From contig OX422194.1 of NCBI GenBank assembly GCA_949130485.1, positions 4,724,699 to 4,788,698 on the forward strand: DNA of 64,000 nucleotides. The letters are read 5' to 3'. This document shows, in pieces, positions 21,801 through 35,100 of this stretch. Under the pieces are notes generated by a model, which saw nothing but the letters and a program-made list of their open reading frames with translations, had not been told where the DNA came from and ran no database searches. Position 1 is the stretch's first letter; the number at the start of each line of letters is the position of its first letter. The translations under genes and the position numbers were made by a program. The DNA comes from Agelas oroides (Eukaryota; Porifera; Demospongiae; Agelasida; Agelasidae).

Positions 21801-24800
21801 CCTTCACGATTCCACTTATTGTGATTCTCTAGGAAAAACAAGCTATACACTTACCTAGCTTGCAAAAGCATGCCTTTCATGTTTCCACATATTGTTATTC
21901 TTTTGCAACCTAAGATCTAATTTTACGCAACAAATTCAATTTCAGGAATTTATGATGAATCAAATCCATAGTATTAGAATAATTACGGAAGGTATGTACA
22001 TGAAATAGGCATAGTATCATGTCATACCACAGGGAAATTTGTGTAGACTATGCATGAAAAGTTGTTTTAGGAAATCCAGTGAACAGCACATAGAATTCAA
22101 ATTTCATTCATTGACACACTGATTGGTGCTCTTGGAAATAAATTTTGCAAAACATTTATAATTCTTGTAACCCAATGGTTGGCACAAATTTGTGTGCGCA
22201 TCTCTATATACAGCAATACATACTGTAGTGTATCTTCCATTTATAGTACATGTACCTGTTGCTGTGTCATCAGAGCTGAATACTGTAACCACGACAGTTT
22301 TCTCAAGTATGTCTGACAGTACAACTACACATGCTTTTGCTGTCACTCCCTCTGTAGTTTCATAGGTGGTCTGCTCAAAACCAATGGTCACATCTAGGGA
22401 AGATTGTGTGTGTGTGTGTGTGTGGTGATACCACTCAGGATGTTTGAAACCTTAATACAGACTACTGTATAGAGTCACTGTTTTGTTATAAAATTCGTGT
22501 GGGCATAGCTACATCAAAGGTTAAAGTAATGAATCAGTCTGTCAACAAAGTATCAACTTAGAATGAGACTATGCATGAAATGTGTCATGCCCACCATCAT
22601 TGCATTTAGACTTCAAGCAGTTCCTCATGCAGCATTTGTCACTGTTAGGACAGACCTTATGCACTGTTGTTGCTAACTGTGCTGTAAGCCGTGATTTCTT
22701 GCATGAGGACAGGGATTAAGGGATAGACTTGCTACATTCTCATGGGGGTGCAGTTTCACAAAGAAAGTGTGCGAGGTAACTGTCCTACTTGGCACCTTTA
22801 GTGTTTGCAAATTTGATGGATCTGTTTCATTTGTGAACATTACTCTTGCTTATTTCGCTGTAGCTTTACTGCCACAATTAGCAGATGAATTCATCCTCCA
22901 ACAAATTACTGTAACCTCAGGAACTAAGCAGTGGTGCCTATTTTCAAAATCAGTTGCCAGAATTTGTGCTTGTAATCATGGGGTGCTTATATTCATGGGT
23001 ACTAATAAATGCATGTGTCAGCGATATGGCGCTTCAAAGGCAGCGATGTGATCGAAATACGCGATAGAATAACCTTCGATTTCTACACGGGACTGGCACA
23101 TGTAGTATCCTAATAGTATTGAGAATGTAATAGCTGTGGTGTGTTTAAGGCCTTGCTTGAGGTTCTTTTCTAGCTATTGTCCCACACTTTAAGCTTTCAA
23201 GAAGCAGAGATACAGTTTGACGATCATTGCCAACCCCTGCCCACCAAAGGATCATGTTTGGTGTTTAGAACTAACAAATCCCCAGAGGTTTTGCTGATCC
23301 CTAGATACAATTATCTGGTGGCATATACTGTATGTTGGTTTTCATCCTGTGTTGATAGCTTATTTACAACTGGCAGAGATAAATGTTAGCCTGGCATTAC
23401 GTTTGAAAAGTCTGAATCAGCAATTGACTCATTTGCATGGTAATTAATACTTTAAATGGGGTGCCTATTTTTTATGGGTGCTTAATGTAGTTGTTGTAAT
23501 CCAAGGAGGTGCTTATATTATCAACTTCAACGTACTGTCTCCTTCATCTTGAATTATGACTGTTGCCTCATCTGGTGAAATGTTCACAGGGTCACCAACA
23601 TCATTCACCAAATAAGCAGAGAATATCTCAATCTCCTCCTCCAAAATGTTGTCATCATAGATTGGGACACTGACAAGCTGTTGCAACATTCCTGGTCCAA
23701 ATGTTATACTAGTCATCACCATTTCATAGTCAGCTGGAGCTGGTTGGAAGAAAGAAATAACGACCAATATCACTACACCATCAACAGTTATGACTTGCCA
23801 TTAATTTGGTAATCATGTGACCAAGTATGACATCACTATTCCAAAAAGGGACTAAAAATACATTGCTAAAATACCATTTATTCTCCTTTAGATATAAGGT
23901 TGAAACTAGTGTGAGGCAAAAGTAAATGGTTGATATTACCAGGATCCTGGGTTGGAAACAAAAGCATGTACTACAAGATGACTATAGCCAAAAATGTCAT
24001 TGTGATGGTGTACACCAAGAGCGCATAATGACACGTCATTTTTATTTGGGAGGGAGGAGGAAGAGCGTGTAACTTCCTATTCTGGCCGTGGTGAAAGCAG
24101 AATCTTTCGCGTGTACTATAAATAGCACATTCGGTTGAGTTGTAGCTAGTGTGCAGGTGAAGCGTGAGTAAAAGTAGCTGCCAAACAATCGAGTTAGAGG
24201 CTTATCCGTTGGATAAGGACCGCGCGTTACTCAAGGAGATGCTCAAGAGTTTGACTGAAAAGGCTACGCGGCCCTCTTCGACTGTCAGGTGTGGATAGCA
24301 TCGTAACACAAAGTTCCTCACATCAGGAAGGGCCGACAACCGTTCCTGCGAAGGTAGAACTTGCCAGGTAAGCTTTGAGCGTTCTCACCTTGTTGACTAC
24401 GAGGGTATCACTGCATTGTGAGGTTGTAGATCGTGGAACAGTGAACTTGTGCGAAGGCGTGTTCTATTTTTAGTACACGCGGGAGATTCTGCCTGTTTCG
24501 AAATTTTGCCAGTTACACGCTCTTCCTCCTCCCTCCCAAATAAAAATGACGTCATTATGCGCTCTTGTGTACACTAATCAGAAAGTCACTGTTTTCTCCA
24601 AAATTATGAGGCCATGCTTCATATTGTGATCACCTGACTTTTATATTGGAGCCAGTGACGGCCAAGCCAAAAACCATGTTTAGCACCTTAGCCACCAACT
24701 TTTCCCCCCCTACTTATGTGATAAAGCACATCCTCCTCACTAAGAATACTGGATGGGAAAATATGAATCTATTCACCTTCATTAGTTCTAGTGCATTGTG

Positions 24801-27800
24801 AAGTTAGGTGCAATTTGGTGAGTACAGTTTTTGAGGTATTCAAACTTTGCATCTAAGGAACTGTTAACAAGCTGCCCATGCCTTAATGCTGCTGAGCATG
24901 CGCATCTACACAACCCCACCAACAGTCATGGACACACAAGCTCACGTGTAGAAGTAGCACTGGCACGACTGGTCTCAAAATTAATGGTGACGTTTCTCTG
25001 CAGTGAGCCTTCCCTAAGAGCCACAGTCAATATTACAGCTCCACCACTCTCTGCAACTGTGTATTCGGTTGGCTCAAACCCAATAGTAACTCCTGCAGAA
25101 AGGATGTACCAGTGTGTGTTCAGGATGGGTAACTACATAGTAAACACCTAATATTTTAAGGTCAGAATTCTTCTGTCAGTGTTAGTGCATCTCTACATAT
25201 ACACAATGCACAGCAGGCTTCTGAGGATTCATTACAGTCACATATAATATACTATATGAAGTGCTTCACAATTGAAATAATTTATTATACTGTTCCCATT
25301 ACACAATGCATGCACACTTAATGAACAAATAATTTATCATTTTGATTTCCTGGTGTGTGTAAGTCTGTTTCTGGCATACTCAATATTTGCTGTAGGGTAA
25401 CCCAATTTGTATCTCGTATTGACAGTTGCCAATGCAAGGTGCGGAAAACGACACAAAGACATAGGCCCAGTTTTGGCTATCACATGCCAAAGATGATGGC
25501 CTCATGTAAAGATGATGGCCTCATATAAGATGATGTAAGACCCATATTCCATATCTTGCAGAGGATTTACTATGTACTGTATTTGGTCTCAGGGCCAAAA
25601 GTGGTCAATTCAATAATGGAATGGTTGGTTGATTGATTGATAATAGTATGCCAAATATAATGGGAGTGCTTTCTGAGCAATAGAGAAGTATATGAAATGA
25701 AAGGAGTCTACACTTCATGTAAAAATTATAATCACCTCCTTTATGAGACCATTGTTTGGCTATGCCACAGGAAGGGCCTCGGATACATGTACATTTGATT
25801 TCAAAACTCATATAGGACCTCTCACTTACTGTCAGCACTGTCCTCAACAATGGTGATTGCAGCTGTCTGTGGAGCTACAATGACTCCTTGGTCTATCGCT
25901 TCAAGATTACCAACAAAGGTTTCATTGTTCTCCAAAACATCATCATTTTCAATCATGATGATGACAGGTTGTGATCTGAAGACTCCATTGAACTGCAGAA
26001 CAATTCCTAGTGTATTAACAAAATCGTCAGGGGCTGTAGAAAGAGGAAATGTATTATATACCATGAGTAACATTATAACCATTAGTAAAATTGATATTTT
26101 GGCTGAGAGTGCTAGTATTTAAGAAGGTCTTGGGTTCAAACACCAACTGGATCCCGGAATTTATTCCTGTATGTTTATTTCATTTATTTCTCACTATCTC
26201 AGCAAAAACATCAATATTCATAAGTACCTGCTGTGGTGAATAACATCAAGCCTCTGTATTAGCATAAGTGTTGCCTAACTGGAGTATCACAGATCTAGAA
26301 ATTATTGTTCTAATAATACCTTTTCGTGGTTTGTTTAAATCATGAAAATTAATTATAGTGGAGTCTAGCTGTATTGATATACATAGGTTACAAATATATG
26401 CGCATTTCTCAACAAAGATTATATTACACCTGTCAGTGGCCTTCACACGCAGTAGCTAGTGTATGTGCCTGAGTTTATTATTGCAGCTCACGTACAGAAG
26501 GCAGTGCCATTGGTCAATGTGAACAAGAGAGAAACGGCCCTCTGCGCTATTCCTGTGGTTATTGAGACATTGAGCTCAACCCTCCCAGCAGCCTCATTCA
26601 CCTGGTAGGCCATAGGGGTAAACCCAATGGTAACATCTATAGGAAAGGGATGGGAAGGAAAGAGATAATGTTAGTGATATTGAGTGAGCCCAAATTGGAA
26701 AAAGGATGTGGTCACACATTTTCCATACGTGTTTATTTAGCATAGTATTACCACTTGCATGGAAGATCATGACGTAGCTAGCTACTGTTGACAATAACAT
26801 TACAGAGTGTGTGGAAAAACCTTGCCAAGAAGCAACTAGCAGCTAATTCGATACAGAGGTAGGCACCTCACACATAATGGCACCTGTTACTGCCCAAATA
26901 GATATACAATTGCTGAATCCAGTTTCTGAACACAGTGGCCAACTTTCTTTGCCTGCTTTTACTGTAAGCTTGTGATAATACACTACTCTTTAAGCACACT
27001 ACAAGATCTAAGATAAAGGAAGTTGTGCATACAGAACACAGACGATACTGAGAGTGGTAGTGATTCTTGAGTGTGCAAGCTGAATACTAGCAAGAATGGT
27101 AGCTTCCCCTAAGCTGTCTCAAGTAAGAAATATGCATGGCACACCAAGCTAGACTAATTGCCAGGCCAGCCCCAATTATTAATGTTTTACATTGTAGAAC
27201 TGTGACAGTGGATGTTAGCTACCCAAACAACAAGCTCAGTGCTGGTCCACCAAAAATACTATCTCAGGCTCTTCTTTTATGCACTAGGTAATAATGCTCA
27301 TGTTCACATCTGAATTGTGGTAATGTTTGTAACTTGTGTACTATGATGACCAACTCACTATCATCATCCATAATGCAGCACAGTGTGCTATCATTTCCTG
27401 GAGCAATGCCCAACATGTCTGGAGAACCATCTGGTAGCTGAATCCTCAGTACCAGGCACTCTAGTAGCTCCTCCAGCACAGTGTCATCCAGCACTGACAA
27501 GGTGAAGCATGTTTCACCTGCTGCACTGTCCATCAATGTCACATTGATTGTCAGGTCTATTGCTTCATAGTCAACATTAGGTGTGGCTGCAGATGAAGTA
27601 AATTCATGTGTAATCTGCAACAGCAAGATTAATGTGACATGCAGCAAAGCCATGTTACAAGCGGTATAGCTTTGTGGTGCCGGCAAGCAGCAAAACGTAA
27701 TAGGTAGCAGCAAGTTAGTCTGATGAACTGTTCTCTCAAAATGAAGGTTGTGACATTGATACATTAACTACGGCAGGCAGCTGTGACAGATAGCAAAGTT

Positions 27801-29148
27801 GGGCAACATGCAGCAGCAAAGTTGTGTGATATGCATAATTTGCAAGGGAATAAAATGTGTCACATTCTGTATTGCACATGTAGCCTTGATTCTAGACATG
27901 AATTTCTAGTACCTACCAGCTATGATGCCGGTCATGTTAAACTCTGAAGGTACCATGGACCGAACATTGATCTGGAATGGCTGTAAAAATTGATGGCTAA
28001 ATTTTACACAAACATCAGTTGTTCCAATGTTCTCTGGAATATCAGTAGTAGTCTTCACCAGGGAAAGGAGGAGCTCTGTGAGGGAGGAAGGAAAGTGTGA
28101 CAGCATAGAAAAGATGAAGTAGAGAGGTGTCAGGATTACAGTAAAGGGAGTGGTGGGTAAAAACTGAGTCGACTTCTGATATAATGAACAGCACTGAAGT
28201 GCAGAACCCTCAGCGCAAGCGAGATGATAAGTTGCCATATGTGTTCAGTTCTGTTCTTGCCTATGCAAAGTCTGCTCACGTGTTTCAGAAGCTCTCTTAC
28301 TCGCTTTGCAGACTTTGTCTCTCTCTTTCCTCACTAATAACTCTTCCTCAGACAGTAAGGCTTTTCTACGTTTCATTATGTTCTCAGGCTCTCCAACAGC
28401 AGTACACCGTGCTTTCCTTTTCTTCGATGCGAAGGCATGGCCACAGTCACAAACTGACCTCTTCACATGCACTACGGGATTACACTGTGGCATAACTTTC
28501 TCAGATACATAGACCTATTGCACTCCATTGCATGCACTACGGTATTACACTTTGGGCATACCTTTCTGAACCTCTCGTAAAAGACAGTCACAAGCGTCTA
28601 ACAGGTCTAAGTTCGACGGAAAAACCACAATACCGCAAGTTTATAACACTTCTGACTTTGAACTAAGCAGTTTTAGAGAAAATGGCTTTTTAGTTTTACT
28701 GCATTTTCTGTGCTGTAGCCGCTGGTACCAAGCCCGAGAAGGCAGAATAGAGAAAACGGACACACAGACACACACACACACACACACAGACACACAGGAC
28801 AATTACTGTAACACTCGCGCATGCGCGCTGAGGGTTAATAACACTAGCTGATATAATAACACTAGCTCCAATAAAGGCATACATCATGTGCAATGCACGT
28901 ACACATACACACACATGAACAAATTATCTTACCATCATCATCCATAATCCCAACATATGTTGTATTGTACATCCCAAAAACATGCGATCCATTATCAAGG
29001 TTGCTTAGTGTAAATGTAAGAGTTTCTGTAAGCTCAAGAGCCATGTCATCATCATTTATGAGGAAGTCCACACATGATTCATTGTCTTGGGGTGCGAATG
29101 TCACAATTTGGGCAATAGACCCCAATCCTTGCTGTAAATCTGGTACGT

Positions 29149-29179
<31 letters not shown>

Positions 29180-32100
29180 GGGGGGGGAGTTCATACATTT
29201 AGCCATACATTTAGCCATGAATGCTCTAAAAGGACAGGGACCACCAGCATATATGTTTGTCTACTTAATCTGTGCTGACAACTCAGACAGTAATGTTCCT
29301 TTCGTGGATCCTGAGTGTATTGAAGCTAGATAAAGCTGTGGCACTATGCAGTCTCTGTATTATGTTACTGTGAGAATCTTGAGGGGTTTTACTTGTAAGC
29401 AAGGATTGTGACAATAGGAGGGCTGTAGTATCCAAAATCATGCCATATACCGCTCTGAACCACTCTCAACAGCCTAGACCAAGTAATTGGTTTTTCAATC
29501 TGTTTCTCGGTCCATCTGTCTCATTGTCAACATATATCACTCAAACTAGATGGTTTAATGACTCTTCGTGCATAATGCAGACCATCATATTTTAGTACAT
29601 AGCTATGTACTTCAATGTGTATATTTCACAAGTTGAACAATTTCTCATTTACCAGGAGTCTTTCCAGACAGCAGGTGAAACCCACCCGGATACATGTCTA
29701 TGTTCTCCTGATAGTGAATCTTGTAGTAAAAGTCTGCAAGTAAGTGCTCTACTGGGCACCTTAGCTTCCACTGCTCTGTTTATATAGGCAGGCATTGCAA
29801 GTAAGGTGTCTAGTGATAATCATCTTCAGCAATACAAATAAGGGCTGAAGCTGATTTAGGGAGAGAGTAGCCACAATGTCCAGGTTTGGATGGTTCAATC
29901 TTGAAACTAGTATGTACTGGCCTCCTTCTGGCATAATCATTCTGGGCTAGTCAACTGACGGGGCAGCATCATGGCAGTTCTCTCAGCCCAGCTGTTAATA
30001 GGGTGGTCTATTACCAGCCGAACCACTGTTGGTTGGTAACAGCGAAGCTGTTAGAGTGCTTGGGTGTAAACAGGCACCGAGGCAATTTAATTGTCTTACA
30101 GTCAATCCTCACAGTCCTGATAGATCATACTTTGCAGATAAAGTATGAATATGTTCATTTATTATCCAGTTGATATTTCTACAACAGTATTTTCCTATTC
30201 CCGTGCCGTGCAATATCACACGATATTGCACGGGTAGTTATTGCACAGGTAGTTATTGCACGGGCCCTGAGGCTATAATTATACGCGCGATATCCTAGCA
30301 ACCAGCGTGCACTTCAATTAGAACCAGTGCGTTTGAACGGCGAGTTACTCGGGACTTTGTGTGAGAAGAGACACGACGCTGTTGTGGTAGTGGATAATAA
30401 ATACTTTATTACACTCGTTAGCGTGCATATCGCGGTTATTCCACTCGTGGGCTGCATTTCCACTCGCCTTCGGCTCGTGAAAATACCATCCCCACTCGTG
30501 CAATAACTCGCGATATTGCACGCTAACTCGCGTAATAAGGTATATCTAAGTATAGAGTTAATTTAAGTATTCAGTTGCCCTAAAGGGGCAACTGAATACT
30601 TAAATTAACTGATTACCGATAACTTATTACCGATTGATGACCCACTGCAGGATACAGAAGGGTCAAAATTGAGCATGACTAACTTACCTCAACTGACTCA
30701 ATACTCACCTCCATAGGTCATGACTAACTCAACACTCATGTTCATGGATCATGACTAAATTAACATTTACTTTCACTGATCATGACTAACTTAATAACCC
30801 TTTAATACCGAAAATAAATTTTCATTCAACGTTTCTCACCAGCTTCCTAGTATATGGTGATACACTACGCTAAGCGCTTTCCGTGGTCAACTAAAACTTG
30901 GGGGACTTCCCTCACAAATATCAGCAATCCCAAACGTGCAGTTATCTAAACAGCAAAGGGTGGGAATGAATGAGGCGGGGCCAATTACGGACCTAACCGT
31001 ATGCCAGGACTCCATTCAAACAGCTGTACAAAAGCACTCATTCTCTACAAAAATTTGTTGATTTTTACTTGGCTGACGGAGAGAGGGGACCAACAGGGAC
31101 TCATAAATGAAGTGCTATTTCAGTTAAGCTTAGAACGAAGGTAGAGTAAGTTAGCAATTATCGGACGACAGCTATATTCGGACGCTCAAACGCTGAGGGA
31201 AATCTGCAGAAACATTCGGCGATACCACAAGACTGTAGCAGAGGTACGCGGTACCTGGTGTACCAAAAATGACACCCGCTCATTGTTTCCTGTTGGCATT
31301 AGAAGCGATAAAATGGCTGTCCAAAAAACATCAATATTTGGAGAAGCTGCACTACACATAAATCAACCAGCGTACTTTATGGAAAAACATGAAATATATT
31401 TATATCTCGAGAACTACTCAACGCACAAACAACAGTGTCTGAAAATAGATACACTTCTCCGAATATTGATGTTTTTCTCGCTTCTAGCGCCAACAGGAAA
31501 CAATGAGAGGACGTCATTTTTGGTACATCAGGTACTGCGTACGTCTTGTGGTATCGCCGAATGTTTACGCAGTTTTCCCTCAGCGTTTGAGCATCCGAAT
31601 ATAGCTGTCGTCCAATAATTGCTAACTTACTCTACCATAAGCCTTTTTAGTCATACCGTTCGAATGGTCATAGTTATAGGATGTGGGGATACTTACCTAC
31701 CACCCAGAGTAGTATCAATCTCTCTCACCTCATGTCCAGGGAGAAAGAAGCAGTAGAAATTATCACTATTAAATTGTTACCAAAAGAGCACTATCGGTGT
31801 TAAAGGGATAACACTCATGTTCACTGATCATGATTAACTTAACCCTTACTTCCACTGATCAGACTAACTTAGAACTTATCTCCATGACTATCTTATCAAC
31901 ACTCACCTCCACTGATCATAATTTGAAGAGTCTCTGAGGTGCTGTTTACTTTGTCTATGCACACTGTCCCCATGCCAACATTCTCCATGAACACGTACAT
32001 CTGTTGCCTGAACGCGAACATCACATCTGCAGAGAGATATCAAAATGAAGCTGGATCACCTCAATTGTAAGGCAATTGGAAATGTCATGAATTTGACGTT

Positions 32101-35100
32101 GATGTGTTAGGGAGGATAGATTTCACACATCATATGGTGGAAAAGTTCTACTAGGGAACACTTTTTTGTCAATTTAACCAGTAATTTCATGCCAGTAGCA
32201 AAATGTTACCAGCAAAATTGTTGTGTTTGTTGGCTTTTAAATGTAATGATAACATTTCTTGAGGCCACTGATAATATCACCTAAATCCAGACCTATTCTG
32301 TTTTGCTGGCCGGGAAGGGTGGGTTAGGGTAGTGAGTGATTAAGGGACCAAACACTTCTCACCCAGAATCACCACAATTATGAGGTTGCTTGGCATGGGT
32401 CACGGTGGAGCCACCACTCACCCCGCCACTCCACAATATGTTCAGCTTTCCTAGCTACCCCAACCCATTCGCTCCAGGGGAACTACTAGGCAAAATTGGC
32501 TATAAAATTTGCACATAATTGCAGCGCCATTGATGAAAAAAAGGATTAATCAGCTAGCTGATTGAAGCTTGGAGAAAAGACAGTCATGTCCAGTGTTGCC
32601 TAGTAGTGTCTTGAAGATATTCTTGGTGCAGTCCTAGGATATCAGACCTCCTGGGATTGTCCTGGGACACCCCTGTGGCTGGTGTCTGAAGGATGAATAT
32701 CCCAGTACAGCCCTGGGTCATCCCTGCAGGCTGGGGTGACCTTGTTTTCAAAGATCCAACAAGGGACGTCCCAGGACTGTCCTGTGATATCCCTGCGAGC
32801 TGGGCGGGTGATGCGATGCCTGGAGGATCCCATGAGGGCCATCCCAGGACAGCCCTGGCACATCCCTGTACATTTGTGATCTTCCTAAAGCTAAAGAACT
32901 AATGTCCACAGTCATTGTTAGTTGTATTTGGAAATTATTGATTCAAATGTGCATGTTCTGTTTCACACAACACACAGTCATGCAGCCATGGGATCTTCCA
33001 GACACCAAGTCATACGTATCTTCAAGGACTATCCTAGGATGATGGATGTCCCAGGACTGTCCCAGGATTTCCCTTCAGACATCAAGTTACACCAATCTTT
33101 AGGGTGTCCCAGAACTGTCCTGGGATGTCCCTCATGGGATCCTCCGGACACCAAGTCACCCCAGCCAAAACATCCCATTTGGTCCGGACTGTACTGGATA
33201 TCCCATTATGTCCAGACAGTCCTGGTATGTGTCAGAGATTTGTAGGAAACACTGGACATCCCTTAGAAAAGGGGGTAAAGTACAGTTGCTGGATGGTGGT
33301 AGTGCGGCTGGACATGGATCCAACAACAAAATACTCTTGTTTAGCCATGCTTGGCACAATTTCCCAACTACTGGGAAACCATACCTTTTGGTGAATGCTA
33401 ATAGCGTTTAGCACTTTCCCATTGTGAGTTCAGTATAGGTATGCTTACTTCACATTCCCCCATACAAATTATGTTTAAGTATCTGTGTAAAGACCAACCA
33501 ATAGGTGTGACTTTCCAATTGTTATTTGAAGTAAGTCTGGAGAACAAGCAGTTTGTTTAAAATGATCATATTTCAGAATGATATGCTGTAAACAATGAGT
33601 GGGAGAAATATATTTACTGTATGGCTGGAAAATCTGGTAGGATTAAATTTGACGGATTGTTCCATATGGCTGTGTACCGTATTTCTTCGATCAGGTGCTG
33701 CGGCTACTATTTATTGCGCTGCTCGTTTTATGCGGCTACTATTCAAGGGTGGCGTTTATTTCTTTGGAAAGCCTGGAGACATCCACGACAGCTGGATAGG
33801 GTAAGAACGAGTGAGACAGTGATGGTTGCTAGACACTGTCAGTAGTACGTGTAGTCTCTCAGTCCTGCTGTCAGTTGTGGGAATGACTCGTATAACACAA
33901 ACAGTCCTAGCGCTAGCGTGGTGACCGTTGTCAGAAATCATTCGCACACATGTGCGCGTGCTGTGTTTACTAGCCGCAGCTACTATTCGAGGGTGGCATT
34001 TATTTCGTTCAAGAGCTTCGGATTGTGTGGCCACTATTTGAGGGCAGCCACTATTCGAGGGTGGCGTCTATTCGAAGAAATACAGTATATAGAAAAAATT
34101 TGGGAATTTCTCCATACAAGCCAGTGTGTGTGCCATCACTTATGCACCTGCTAAATGGATGATAGTCAATGAGTCTAGTCAGCCAGCATTTGCTTCTTGT
34201 ATTTCCCTCTCTTTGAGGGAGGGGACCTTCGTAGGCACCACTGGACAAAAATACTTGAGTAATGTCATAGTCTAGTCCACTTCACACTAGTTTACGCTTG
34301 TGATCAATCAACAACGTCGACTGATCGACGTCTCGTGCCTGGATGCTTGGGGACCTATTTGGATAAACGGAATTTAATTTGTGGTATGCTTGTCCAACTC
34401 CCAATCTGCCAAATATAATTCACCAAATTTTCCGGCCATACGCTATGTCAGGGTGTAAGGATTCAAATCTCACCTGTTACAACCACCGTTCCTGAAGACA
34501 TTCCCCTGGCATTCTGCACTGTGCAGCTGAATGTTCCCATAATGGCATTCTGATTCATTGATGTGTCAATGGTGAGCACTGTCTGGTATGTGCTAGTTGT
34601 TGTGTTCATCACCATCTGTGTCTGCTGGTGAGTAGTATTGGGGGTTATCACAACCCCATTCCTACTCCAGGTGACGGTCCTAGCCGACCCACCAGTGGAG
34701 ATGCAGGTGAAGCTGTTAGACTGCGCATTGAATGTTACACTAGTTACACTAGGTGAGCCTGCATAAATATAATATAATCAAAATTAAAATAAAGTGCAGC
34801 TGGTTTGTGAGTAGAATATGATAAGGCAGAAATCCATGTTATTTCAGTATGCACATAGATCACTGCCAGTACACATTCATTATATGGTCCTGTACTACAG
34901 CACTTGGGGCCCAGAAATAGTTGCATCTCTGGGAAAATTATAAGACCCAGCGAGAATATGTTCTACTATCTATGTATAGATACAGTTAAAAGCAACGACT
35001 TAACAATTGTATACGACTTTTATTCATGCCATAGTAAAACCTGGTACAGTAGCGAAAATAGCTTGCAAATAAGTAAATTGACTTGTACATACAAGGTTCA

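Noticed and set aside
24831-25151. 106-codon + frame
   Set aside because: Antisense shadow of the Calx-beta exon 24946-25092.
27587-27650. Met-initiated hydrophobic stretch MALLHVTLILLLQITHEFTS directly in frame with the Calx-beta exon at 27586 (also at 39362-39425)
   Set aside because: It looks like a signal peptide, but it lies over the branch/polypyrimidine region of a good acceptor and would start translation in the middle of a Calx-beta domain. Kept as a remote alternative start only.
31283-31618. 111-codon + frame
   Set aside because: It crosses the large palindrome of a transposable element; its two halves are reverse complements and it has no domain.
33104-33394. Frames across the CCCAGGAC repeat (also 43655-43963)
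   Set aside because: Repeat-derived and not conserved in frame between the two duplicate copies beyond what nucleotide identity predicts.
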